The notes under the pieces were generated by a model. That model was not told the DNA's origin. It ran no database searches and worked only from the letters and a program-made list of their open reading frames with translations. DNA of 64,000 bases from Amanita rubescens (taxonomy: Eukaryota; Basidiomycota; Agaricomycetes; Agaricales; Amanitaceae). Below, piece by piece: positions 9,310 to 19,899 of the stretch. The stretch spans positions 116,643 to 180,642 of the forward strand of contig WION01000084.1 of assembly GCA_015039365.1 (NCBI GenBank), read 5' to 3'. Position numbers and translations under genes: made by a program. Each line of letters opens with the position of its first letter. Position 1 is the stretch's first letter.

Positions 9310-11612
9310 TTAGTAAATCCGTCCATAAATGATGTCGTCATCCGCTGGTGGGAATCTAGCGGATGGGGAAGTTGGGGGACTTTCCCATTGATTCGGCGGG
9401 TCATAACTTTCGTCGAGAAGATAACCGAGATGCTCAAACTCTCGCTGACGAGATCGTTTACCGGCCTTAACTTTCGCCATGTCAAAGTCGATTATGGTTG
9501 CTCGGCCTTGGTCGTCCATCATCAAATTGTTGGGACGAATATCGTAATGGCGGACACCAGCTTGGTGTATTTCCCTCATCGCTGTTATGAACGCTTCCCT
9601 GACAAATTGTGAGTGTGAAAAAGATGCACGAGTACGTTCCATGCCTACTTTTGTTCTTCGGTCAAGCTGACCTGGCCATGTTCTATATAGTGCGGTTGCT
9701 CGGCCAAACTCGTCCCTGCGTGGCTCATGGCGAGAACGGTGGCTTCATTCGCTGCATCTTCAAAAAGGCCATATACAGAGACGACGTGATTGACCTTGTT
9801 GACCATCATGTGTCGATATACAGCGTATTCATGACGTAGCTTCTCTCGTTCTTTATTCCCAAGTGCGATTTTGACGACTCCTTCACAACTATAAACACGA
9901 CAATCGCTTGCCTGAACCTCAATCTTGGCATCGTGGACTTTTCCTGTAGCTCCTTCTGCTACTTCTGACGTTAGCGTCAAACGGAAGTAGTCCTCAGGAC
10001 GGTATTTTCGCTCCTTTCTAGTAGTAAAACGTGGTTGACCATCTGATGAACGGCCAACGCGATGTAGGACAGCGGGCTCCGGAGAATTGAACACCCCATA
10101 TTTGAACCAGAGGAGTACCACATCCCTGCAATCCGTTTCGCAGAGTACTAGCTAATACAAAGGTTAGAGGTTTACTAAAAAGACATAGAATATATTAGTC
10201 ACTGAGTGCATATCTTCAGGAGACTCCTGGAACATTTGCTTTCCGGAGGTCGTCAGCCTAGTCCTAGGCCTCTTGGACTCGCGGTTCGCATTTGCGTATT
10301 CCGCGTCATTTGATCGCTTCCTTTTAGCTTTGGTTGTTGTGCTCTCGGCCTCGAGTCCAACTTGGTGACGTATCCGATCAAGCGCATCTCGTAAGATTGC
10401 CATGTATAAACCAATTTGTATCTGACCATAACCAGGTTCAAAACATTCAGAAACATCTATCAAGTCCGAAAGATATAGTATCTGACTATCGCGATGTCGA
10501 AATCCGATGCGTTCGTAATTGCCACAATTGAAGACAATCAACGTAGCATCATACTGTACAGCGCGGGTCCAGGCCTGCAATTAATCATGAGAAGGTGTAA
10601 TACTCATAATTTCAATACCTACGCGCTGGATAAACAGAAGAGAGTTGGGGCGCGAAACTTTGGTAGGCTTCACATTTAACGTAGGCCATGCCTTGACCTT
10701 TGTTCGACTCGTCTGGCCTTCCCGCCCTGTGCTTGAAACCGATTCCGACCGCCCTTCACTTCGAGAGCTGAGACGAGTACTGCGACGGGCCGCTTGCGTC
10801 GAGGCACAAGGTGCCATGATACAAGGAAGTGATTTTATAGTTGCTAAAGAGTCGGGCAGTGGGTATGGCAGGGCATTCTGTGACATGACAAAACCAACAG
10901 TGGGGCATTGTAGCAAGGGTAACCTGCTCCATTTTGCGACCACGCCCATATCTCTGAATAAATCTTCCGCTTTTATCGACGGAACGTGAAACTGGAAGGC
11001 GGCCAATGTTCTAAATCTGTCCGACATCGCCCGAATGTCTTGGCGAAGATCGTCCTTGAGCCACGACGAGATTGCCTTAGAGGTCGTCAACTCTCCCGTT
11101 TCATGATGATGGGAGATCTGCAAAATATAATTGTCGATCATCGCAGGATGTTGACCACGTTCGAGTTCGGAGCCTTCGCAAAAATCTAGAATTTTATACC
11201 ATGCTTCTCCATAAGGGTATAATGCGATAGTTGAAGCAACAGGAGCGCAGTTCTTGTAAGAAGCGCGGGAATAAAACTGAGCAACGGATTCAGCATCCCA
11301 GATCGTCGTACGCGGCGGATAAGTTTTTCTGTTATTCTCCGTGACGAAACAACAGCCTTCATTTCTGAGAAAGGGAAGGGGTTGACCCCTGCTCTTCAGA
11401 GTTATCAGCTCGTCCTCGACAAGTTTGGAAAGTTCGAGAGACAGGGATGGAGCAGCTTTGATATGTTTCAGGCAAAGGCGGGGATCCAGGTGCCGGTCAT
11501 AGAATACATTTGGATATGAGAAGGTGATACCCGATTCCTCTGAAAGTGTAGTCGTAGGGGGGTTATAATCGAAGAGAGCGGCTATTTCCTCGTAGACCTT
11601 CCGGCGTGCCAT
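9310..11612 (-). CDS. FunK1-type protein kinase, family I copy A
   Basis: Four exons on the minus strand: about 11612-10600, 10575-10200, 10130-9645 and 9635-9310. N-terminal region of ~340 residues of unknown fold; central domain with FNCGNYERIGFRHRD, LYLSDLI and GYGQIQIGLY; basic linker (KAKRKR, SKRPRTR) that could act as nuclear localisation signals; then a C-terminal kinase domain. Kinase landmarks: EGATGKVH (Gly-rich loop), VVKIA (ATP lysine), MSHAG hinge, RHYDIRPNN (catalytic Asp and Asn) and IDFDMAK, the DFD that replaces DFG in this fungal family. FunK1 kinases are expanded in mushroom-forming fungi; substrates are mostly unknown. It starts 138 bases downstream of the family II partner on the same strand. 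Upstream it has no shared promoter text with the plus-strand copies that I could see. Confidence 0.8.
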
Positions 11613-12881
11613 AACGTTTTTTGAGACGTGTAACTCATCAGTGCATCAGCTTGGAAACTAGTAAATGTCATAACAAGTGCATACAGAGGCTTACAGTCAT
11701 AAACGTAAACGTTGAACGATAATTTTAAACTAGCAGCGCCGAGCAATCATCATGCTGCCTTATAAACCATACATACAGTCTTTCTTAGATAGGCAGGTCT
11801 CTGATTCCCATTCCATAACTCTTCGAATTCCTCTGCATCCTCCCCAGAGATATCAATCTCCAACCAATCCGGCAAGTTATCCACCCAACTCAAGCAGCGT
11901 GCTGTTGGCGGGAATTTTGTCCACGCCGTGACCTCTTTGAATACTCGAGTTGCACTGGCCGACACGGGGTTTGTAATAGGACCGAGATGAATCGATGGTC
12001 CCCAATTTCTTGGACGGCATTTTTCAGTCTTCTCGGCCGAAGAACGTACACATTTGCTTAACCCCACCAAAAAGACATCTGACTTGATGTCATCTCCACC
12101 ACGTGCGATTACAACACTTTTCTCGTCTATTTTCCCGTATTCATAATGTCGCTTGTCCATATAATATTTAGTTCTGTTCAGGCTTTTCCTGTTCCTTGTC
12201 TAAGTGCCTCATCCGTAACAAACGCATTCCTCGTACCATTGATCACTTGACAATTGTCCAGAACATTGATACCAAGGCTTTCCCAAATATTCCAATAACA
12301 AGACAGCGTGTGGCTCATCTTTGTCCAGAGAACTCACGAAAAAACCATACATACGAGCAATTTTACATTCTTGAGGGTCTTCGCTGAGTGAGCGATATGC
12401 AGAGGACTCCTCTGAAAGTATTCGTGTGGCATACTTTCCGCGCGCAGTCTTGACGACAACACAATCTTCAAAAGTTTTCCCTGACAATTCCACGCTGCCC
12501 ACAAAAATGTTCCAGTCATCGCTAGCTCTAGTCCGTATAATCAGAGGATGGGATTCCTCAAGTTGCTCTTTTGGACTACGCTCGTACAAGTTCCAGTGCC
12601 TGTAGGGTACGGGATCATCGGCACCTTTCCGGGGGAACAGGGAGAGTTCTCGACAGTTCGATAGTACTTCTTCAATATCAATTGGGCCTATCTCTACGTC
12701 AGGAGCCTTGGTGCGACGATGTTTTACATATCCTGTCCATGAGGAAGGGAGGTCATTGTTAAACGGTAACACGCTAAGAGTAACCTCAGTTACGGATATT
12801 CGTACTTATATTGGGTTCATACCTAAGAGTAACCTACGTGATGTATGTTAGAAAGGGTTTTGTAAGAATTGTAAGGAACGT

Positions 12882-12916
12882 CTCACCTCAGTTACGGATA
12901 TTCGTACTGAGGTGAG
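12882..12916. repeat. Perfect hairpin inside the solo LTR (11-base arms)
   Basis: Arms CTCACCTCAGT and ACTGAGGTGAG around a 13-base loop. The text CCTCAGTTACGGATATTCGT at this site also occurs about 100 bases earlier (from 12784), giving an internal direct repeat. Confidence 0.85.
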
Positions 12917-13026
12917 AGGGTAGAGAAGTATGCTATTTATATGTTTACCAAGAGGTCCGTAAAGCGTAGAGAGACATGTAACAAAGGGTAAGCGAATGAA
13001 TGTATGAAAGAGGTGAAAGAGGTGGA

Positions 13027-13054
13027 GACGCGCTTTATAGGTATAAAGCGCGTC
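13027..13054. repeat. Perfect hairpin inside the solo LTR (13-base arms, 2-base loop)
   Basis: Arms GACGCGCTTTATA and TATAAAGCGCGTC are separated by GG. Each arm contains a TATAAA/TTTATA core, so it may overlap the LTR promoter; that role is inference. Confidence 0.85.
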
Positions 13055-14527
13055 AATGCGAACAATGTTCGGCACTTAGCACGCCGAGATAGCGTTGTGA
13101 TGTTCAACAGTCATTGGCGACTTTGCTTGCATTCAGTCGTGTCGCGCGATCTATGGCATCTTGAATTGCAGCAATAAAAAGACCGACGTGGATCTGAAAA
13201 TAGCCGGGATCGGCAGTGACAATGAGGTCACTTAGATAAAGCGTCCTGTTTCCACGGTCACGAACAACAATAATTTCAAAGTTTCCGCTGTTGAGAACCA
13301 GAAATGTTGCATCGTGCTTCACCATTTCAGACCATATCTACGTATCAAGTTAGTTCGATTAACTATTGCATTAATGCGCTTTTCACCTGTTGTATCATAC
13401 GCTTGGCTGATTCCTTGTGATTTTTGCGGTGTATGACAAGCGGCCGGGATGTGCCGAGTGAACGTCCAACGTCAGTCTTTCCCCAATCACTGGCGGTCAA
13501 TCGAATGACAGGATTCTCCGCATCAAACCCGGTTGGGCGACCCGTCACCGGGGTGTTGAGCCTGGCATGCGAACAACGCTCGTCACATCCTTTCCAGCAA
13601 AAGTCGCCATGACAAGTCTGCTCCAGTAATGCAGTTAAATGTTGAAAAGTTCCGGACGCGAGGCTCTTGAACTCGTAAAGTACGATATCGGCAAAATACT
13701 CCGCGACATCGTTCAACTTCTCTGGGAAGGGATTGTCACAAATGTAACATCTAAGACCGTCGAGAAGGGCACTTTGTCTTCTCTTTCGGTCTGATGGCTT
13801 TTTCGTTATCTTGGTATATGGACAATCGTGCGAGCTGTCTTCCGGTGGCAGGATACCGAGATTTATGCGTATGCTCGCATCCGGAATAGCCATGTCTTGC
13901 TTGTGATCCTTCTTCCATTCTATATACCTCGGTTTCCACGAGGGAGTTTCAAACGCAAGTGCTGAAACTATAGGCAGGATCGCTTCTCCCATCGTCTTCG
14001 CATAATCATCGATGATCGCGTCCTCTGATCCGACAACTTTCTTGCCCTCAAGTAAGTTGCGCACATGATTTGAGTTGGTTTCTTCGCATTCAGGAGGCAT
14101 GCCTAATTTCCCTTTGTATTCCTCGTAGCGCCTTTTTGCCACTTCTGCGAGCTGCGCTGATATGTTGGAGCAATAGGCGACTTTCGTCGGCCTCAAATTG
14201 ATGTCAAGGTGCCTATCATAGGATCCTGGTTCGCGAGTTGAACTGCATTTTGAATGATCAACTGCACGTTTATAGGGTCCGTCTAACCCTAGCCTAAAAA
14301 TCTTCTGTATGTTGTCAAGGTCATCCGGCTCAGGAGTCGAAACCTGGTCATCGTCAGACACAATGTATCTGTTAACCACTCCTGTTAGATGATTCAGCGC
14401 TGATTTCATGCGTACATCATGTAGTCATTTACCCGGTGCCGCTTTGCTTTTACGATCTACGCATTTACCAGAAGTAGCAATTTTCTTTGTCCGAGGCGTC
14501 GACGTATCAGAACTTGGGTTTTTCTCG

Positions 14528-14884
14528 TCAACGAATCCTTTCCTCGTCGCGAGAATATGGCCAATCGTAGACCGGAGTGTCTGAACAAATAGACGGATGC
14601 TCCCGAAAATGAGAATTGGGATGAACCGGAGTATCTGAACAAATAGATGAATGCTCCCGAAAATGAGAATTAGGATGAACCACGTCAGGGGCATGCTGGA
14701 AGTCGTCAAAAGCGACAATTATCCAATTATAGGTTTTATACTTCTCGCAGCATCGATTAGGCACAATAGCACCGGGGTAGCTAGTTCCACCTTCAGAAGT
14801 GAAGGGCAAATCGCGAAACCATGGATACTGTGTGTGCGTGTCATTTTTCAACACAGCCGTGAATATCAAAAACGAGAAACCCAC
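14528..14884 (-). CDS. Unknown small protein with an in-frame 18-residue tandem repeat
   Basis: An open frame of about 118 residues beginning MGFSFLIF. A 54-base unit is repeated head to tail (14572-14625 and 14626-14679, a few mismatches), giving two copies of a VHPNSHFREH.SICSDTP unit in this frame. An overlapping frame (14718-14425) is also open and hydrophobic, so which is used is uncertain. It lies about 120 bases upstream of the family II gene start. No family is recognised. Confidence 0.3.
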   Translation of the reverse strand: MGFSFLIFTAVLKNDTHTQYPWFRDLPFTSEGGTSYPGAIVPNRCCEKYKTYNWIIVAFDDFQHAPDVVHPNSHFREHSSICSDTPVHPNSHFREHPSICSDTPVYDWPYSRDEERIR

Positions 14885-15154
14885 TCTGGGGCAGCCCTTG
14901 AAATATCACTGGTGCTTGATTAATCAAAAATTGTATTAATTTTGGCTTGTAACATGATAGCATCCGTCGATCACTGGACAGCAATACTATTCAGCTATAC
15001 TTGGACAAACAACTAGACATCAGAAATACTCATGGACCCACAAAGATGCATAGGCTTCTGGCACGGGCAATAGTTCTATGATGCGATTTGACGTGATCAT
15101 GACAAATATGAACCGTTTTATGAGGCATACAATCCTTTGAAATAGTTACAATTG
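14885..15154. other. No gene recognised
   Basis: AT-rich spacer without an identifiable feature. Confidence 0.4.
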
Positions 15155-15930
15155 CGCGCAGTAGATGACTTGTAGATTTTGACGGCGTAAAATAAGCCTG
15201 CTCACATTCTAAAGATTCGCTCCCATCGCCTATGTCGCCCTTCTTACGTAGTTTTTCTTTACCGATGTCATGTAGCACGTGAAGGAGGCAACAGCCGGCG
15301 TCCGCCGTCCAGCAGACAGCTGACTTCCAAGGCGGACGAGCACATGGATGTTTGTGGGTCCATGGGTATTTTATTGTCCTAGTTGTTTGCCCAAGTATAA
15401 TCGTTGAAACGTTGACATTGAACTCGGGCTGGTGCGTCCATCAATAACCACAACACTGATAAATCAGGCAAGCGAGGCCGTAAGTAGAACGGAAGGTACT
15501 CGGTTTCCTCGTTACATCATATTGGTTTTACGGCTATGTGTTCAAAAACCGTGGTTTCACAGCCTGGTTCAAGAGGTGATAGATCCGCACTGGGACTCGG
15601 AGGGATTATTTGGTCGCACCAAACAAACGCGTCGCCTTTGAAACACTGAACAGCGGCGAACCGTCGAACTTGTACAAGTACGTACGTCCTTCCCTAACCA
15701 TTCCATTCTATTGTATTAAAGTATACGTGGCTGTGAACCTAGGAATCCTTCACCGGGTCTACCCACGTTCTTCACTTTTCTATGTTGCAATACTAAAGCG
15801 ACCGCGCGCACTCGCGTTGTAATGGACGTATGATGTCAAATCCGTGATCCATGCGGGTTTAAACTTTTTTTTACGTTGGGAAAGTCGAGGAGCCTTCTGA
15901 GAAAGCCAGCGTTAGTGCACTCGATCCATT
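15155..15930 (+). repeat. FunK1 downstream-flank repeat, orphan copy 3
   Basis: It reproduces in order the text found after the family II relic (GCGCAGTAGATGA onward, as at 2348) and then the text found at 8640-9105 (TTTGGTCGCACCAAACAAAC, GAGAAAGCCAGCGTTAG). No plus-strand family II gene precedes it, so it is an orphan flank whose gene was lost or never copied. Confidence 0.75.
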
Positions 15931-16757
15931 TGTCGAACAGACTGTTCACTTCCTGATCCTCGCTGGTACTTCTAGTGCTAGACTTCCCCCCTCCTCAGAA
16001 CAATTACCTTGATCGCCAAGACGTTCTCGAACGACATATGCAAGATGAGAACCTAGGCATTGGGCGTTCTTATCGTCGGGTCCTACAACCCTCTGTCATA
16101 TTAAGCCTTTCTGCTCCATAATCGGCAACTCTTGGTGGCGACCGCTATCCTGGATCGAACTTTAATATCGACCATCTTTTGCGCCTCGAGCAAAACCTCG
16201 ATTGCAAGATGCTAGTGCGTTTAGGTGAAGTCAAGGCTATCGAAGAATACCGAGCCATCGGTACTGGTGACAAGGGTATCATCAAGGAGTGTCTCATTGC
16301 CAATTGTCCCATGAGGAAAGCTAGATTCATTGACACACCAGAGGACTACTTCAAGCATGCATCGATAGGGCGATCGAACTGAAAAAGGGAATGGGCCTCT
16401 TATCATTCCTTGGACTACAGGTACGTGACGCGCTCCTGATGATGATTCATACGTTAATCGGTTCTTAAGAACTTGGCTTCATCAGAAAGCCAAGGGTATT
16501 CAATTCGATCTTTTTTCGACGAGCATGTAAGAACCACTCTTTATAGGTATGCTCATGGAAGTGTTGTCAGCTTGCACTGATTTAAGTGCCTTCAGGACAC
16601 ATTGACACCACTCTTGGGATATTAGGGCATAGTTTACCCGACGGTTTCCCTTTGCAATGTTGCTGTTCGGAATATTGAGGATGGCCCATATATGTGTGCT
16701 GGAGGGGGGGGGAGCATATCTAGTGGATGATAAAATCACAACATACAACTGTCACCA
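15931..16757. other. No gene recognised
   Basis: A plus-strand frame near 16179-16382 (containing VKAIEEYRAIGTGDKGI) is open but short and without relatives in the window. It may be a relic of an unidentified gene. Confidence 0.35.
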
Positions 16758-17090
16758 AAAAATGTAACTAAGTACGCCCAAAAAGTACAAAATCTCCTTG
16801 TTGAAGCTATTTGCATCATACGTAGAGGCGATATCGATGCCTAATACAGAGAGCCCTATCATTCCGCTGCTCATGCTTGCCTCAAGCTGCTCCGGAACAT
16901 CACCTGTACGAACGTAGGTATCTATCGCAGAGTCCTTAGGAATGATTGATGGCGGAAAGATGTTATCTCGCCAAGCGCGCCAGTTCCTTCCAGCAACTCC
17001 GATGGCGACTCACCCTATCCCAAATGCATGGACGTCCCGGTGCCCATATAGGCATGTGCCCGAGACGATGGATTATTCAAACGGTGAAAA
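16758..17090. repeat. Dispersed repeat, copy 1 (partner 19170-19500)
   Basis: Shares long near-identical text with 19170-19500, for example ACAAAATCTCCTTGTTGAAG, GAGAGCCCTATCATTCCGCT and GGAATGATTGATGGCGGAA. Several stops interrupt every frame over the shared part, so it may be a gene relic or a non-autonomous element. Confidence 0.75.
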
Positions 17091-17772
17091 CAGTACCAAA
17101 TAGTAAATTGACGTACGTGAGCTGTGCCCTCCCTTCCCTGCTCTTGCCATCTAGCTCGTCTCTCCCCACGCTCATCGCCCATGGCTACGACCGCATCGCA
17201 TTATGTCTTCACTCCACCAATGGACCGTCAGAGTCATGAGCAAACCGATATAAAGGTCTGAGTCGCCACCGTGCGCGCTCGGTCAGGGTGTACGCATCAA
17301 ATTATTTTTTCTGCCCAACACTTCTCTTATAAGTAGCACATTCAGGTCCCACAGCGCTGTCTGTGTATGATCTCGAAATTGGTATGTAATATATCCTCGA
17401 TACGAGCCATTTGAATAAAAACGCGCATATAGTTAAGTTTAGGATATGGGACTCCGCCCATCTCTCACCCCAGCTCCCGCCACCCTTCAAGCATCCGTCT
17501 CTCAGGCTCTCGAAGTCACTCTTGCTACCGCTGCCGCCGAATCTCCCCCTGCGCCGAAATGGGAACCGAAGCCGGTGCCGGCCAAAGACCCAAAGGCGGG
17601 GTCAACTAGCAAGAGACATTAGGCCGACGTGGCATTGCCGACGCTCTCTTCAAGTTGTACAATGTAATCAATTACAATAGCAGCAATGAAATGAATTGCA
17701 ACGTGTGGATTGTAACTTAAGCTTTCAAGCCTGATGAACAGTTAGATTTGTATTGCTATTAGGTTATAATTC
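17091..17772. other. No confident gene; short proline/alanine-rich frame at 17446-17631
   Basis: An ATG at 17446 opens about 60 residues rich in Pro, Ala and Ser ending in STSKRH. Composition suggests possible coding or a relic, but nothing else supports it. Confidence 0.25.
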
Positions 17773-17836
17773 CGCAATTTACAAATGCATCATCGGCCTA
17801 TTCAACAGTAGACTAACAATACAACATCGCGATCAA

Positions 17837-18507
17837 CTACACGAACGACCAGTGCGGCTGCTCCTTCGCATATTTAATTGTGATCTCATCTCTGTTCATT
17901 TCAAATACGAAAGGATCGGAGACAGCGTTGTCGATGATGGTGTCGGTTACCAAATACTGGTGCCAGAAGATGGAGAATTTCTTGATCGGGGTAAGCTCGC
18001 TCGTCATATCAGTCAGAATTTTGGACGATAGGAAGAGAGAATGGTAAGTGTCAGTGATGGGGTTGAAGCTCCTGACCCCCACGCGGGCATCCTCCCTCCA
18101 ATCATTTTGGACTCCGAGTGGCTTATTCTGGTCTACATCACCAATGACTCTGCCGTCACCATGATCATCAAACGTGGCCTTCTGGCCTAATTTAATGTCG
18201 GCAAATTCGGTGCCAGACGTGACTTTGGTGCCCTCCTACATAATAAATGCACTTCTTAGCGAGGGAATCAACGACTAAATAGGTGTAGACTGACCTGGTA
18301 CGACATCGTTTCGAAGACTTGATACTTGTCCTCCCACTCGAGTTTCACCTCGAGCCCGAGGCTCTTGTTAGGAACGATAGCGAAGACGACATTTCCTTTA
18401 AGTATTTTTGGACCAGCTTTTACGTCCCTCGTGAGGCAGAGATTGAAATCACGGCCCACGAGTGTTTCTAACGCGTCTCTATCAATGAGAACTTTGACCT
18501 TCGGCAT
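17837..18507 (-). CDS. Family III small protein, copy C (unknown function)
   Basis: Exon 1 starts at ATG 18507 (MPKVKVLIDRDAL) and ends with ET.SYQ; an intron of about 60 bases (GTCAGTCT..TAG) follows, and exon 2 ends at 17837. About 198 residues, no signal peptide. It retains NLCLTRDV, GNVVFAIVP, WEDKYQVFET, DIKLGQ, ARVGVRSFNP, ILTDMTSELTP, FWHQ and PHW. It is closer to copy A than to copy B, as expected from the shared 1.3 kb duplication. Both exons are open, so it is probably functional. No known family could be assigned. Confidence 0.75.
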
Positions 18508-18650
18508 CTGAATAACATAGAAATGGCGATGACTCTGGTGAGCGAGTGGACAGTATCGAAGACAAGCAGCTGGCATACAATGCTTAGAGTAGAGAGCGCA
18601 AACTGTCAGGTTGGTTGTTGGTTGGTTGGATCCCTTCAGATTGAAGCAAC

Positions 18651-18656
18651 TTTATA
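18651..18656 (-). promoter_or_regulatory. TATA box of family III copy C
   Basis: TATAAA on the minus strand, 144 bases upstream of the ATG, in the same context as in copy A. Confidence 0.5.
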
Positions 18657-19104
18657 GCTTTTCATTCGAACATCTGGAGATTCAGACGCAAGCTACGCGG
18701 TCCTTCCCCGCAACGGGCCATCTTCAATCAGCACATCGCTCACTGTGGGATTTTTTCGCTGCTAAAAGAACACTTTTCGATTGGCCGATTCGATTGAGAA
18801 GTTCCAGATAACGAGAAGGCACCCGACATATATGATTGCGATGCTCACACATGTGAATGTATTGTTTCTCTACCGGAGATCGCGGATCTCATCCATCTGC
18901 ATCAGAAATTCATTAATGTCAGGTAGCCTGTCACATCCCGGGTTGAGAGTTCCAAATCGATATATAGACATGCTTCTAGATCATCTGACTCTCGTATAAG
19001 CAACAGCGGCTGAGAAATCCCACAAGAAGATACTATACGTCCCTACCCAACCATTCCATTTTACTGTACTAAAATATACGTAGCTGTGAATCTAGGAATA
19101 CTCA

Positions 19105-19165
19105 TTACGGATGGGGAAGTTGGGGAACTTCCCCATTGATTCGGCAGGTCATAACTTTCGTCGCC
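19105..19165 (-). pseudogene. FunK1 family I C-terminal fragment
   Basis: The reverse complement encodes DESYD.PNQW followed by SPTSPS, matching the end of the kinase gene at 9310-11612 (around 9360-9420). It is a fragment of about 60 bases between two repeat blocks, and dead. Confidence 0.65.
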
Positions 19166-19169
19166 AAAA

Positions 19170-19500
19170 AAGGTAACTTTGAAGTACGCCCAAAAAGGAC
19201 AAAATCTCCTTGTTGAAGCTATTTGCAATACGTAGAGGCGATATCGATACCTATACAGAGAGCCCTATCATTCCGCTGCTCATGCTTGCCATGCTCTCCA
19301 CGTTCAAGCTGCTCCGGAACATCTCCTGTACGAACGTAGGTATCTGTCGCAGAGTCCTCAGGAATGATTGATGGCGGAAGGATGTTATCTCGCCGGGCGG
19401 GCCAGTTCCTTCCAGCAGCTCCAATGGCGACTCACCCTATCCCAAATGCGCGGACCCCATATAGGCATGAGCCTGAGACACAGAGGATGGTGGATTATTC
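19170..19500. repeat. Dispersed repeat, copy 2 (partner 16758-17090)
   Basis: Same text as 16758-17090 with small indels, including about 15 extra bases near 19290. It lies immediately after the FunK1 fragment. Confidence 0.75.
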
Positions 19501-19899
19501 AATTTGGAGTTGGGAGCTTGATGTACGTGAGAGGTAACGGAGACTAGAGATTTGGAGGGCGACAACGCTCGTTCAGCCCTGTCGTACTGGTTAGACGTGA
19601 GCAAAACGAGATAATGAATGCTGACGGGCACCTTCTTTCACCGTTGTTTCTTGCACTAGCGCCTTCCGCTGTCCCGCCCTTCCTAGGCGACTTGTTAGGA
19701 ATACTATCGTCGCTTGCTGGCCGTTTTCTCTTTGAAGGGTGATGATTGAACCATATTGCGTTGAGGAGCGAGCCCACCCTACGTCTGCTGCCGGACTCGA
19801 ACGAAGGCCCGGGTGCGGGCATAGACAAGTGGGGAGCGACATGGGGATACGTCGTCTCCCTCACCAGAGGAAATGGGTCAAAACAGTTGATAGTAGTTG

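Larger units (their letters stand above)
12757..13109 (-). mobile_element. Solo LTR (353 bp) with 5-base target duplication
   Basis: Begins TGTTAAAC and ends TTCAACA, so both ends carry TGTT..AACA on either strand. It is flanked by GTCAT at 12752-12756 and 13110-13114. A 5-base duplication fits LTR-retrotransposon integrase. No internal coding sequence is left, as expected after recombination between two LTRs. Assigned to the minus strand from resemblance to copia LTR starts (TGTTGAAC), which is a weak argument. It sits in coding sequence of a family II gene. Confidence 0.9.
11750..14409 (-). pseudogene. Family II FunK1-like pseudokinase, copy A, split by a solo LTR
   Basis: Exon 1 14409-13387, exon 2 from 13337, interrupted at 13110-13114 by the LTR 12757-13109 and resuming at 12756, then to about 12214; a 42-base intron leads to the last exon ending 11750. 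The N-terminal region has a Cys-rich motif (WKGCDERCSH) and TGRPTGF; the central domain shows NSGNFEIIVVRDR, LYLSDLI and GYFQIHVGL; the kinase-like tail shows VVVKTA and LLLEYLGKP. The catalytic loop position reads YGKIDEKSV, so the HxD aspartate is lysine (codon 12131-12133), and no DFG is visible. Removing the LTR plus one target copy would leave the frame continuous, so the insertion looks like the only clear lesion. One intron found in copies B and C is absent. Confidence 0.8.
17773..19030. repeat. Segmental duplication of about 1.3 kb, copy C (partner 2862-4190)
   Basis: Same orientation and content as 2862-4190: family III gene, TATA box, upstream spacer. The final ~55 bases (about 18972-19030) match the partner only as reverse complement. 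Confidence 0.8.

Noticed and set aside
9274..9612. 112-residue plus-strand frame
   Set aside because: Antisense to the FunK1 catalytic exon (HYDIRP and DFD motifs on the minus strand).
13424..13612. Plus-strand frame within the family II gene copy A
   Set aside because: Antisense shadow of the exon with the Cys-rich and TGRPTGF motifs.
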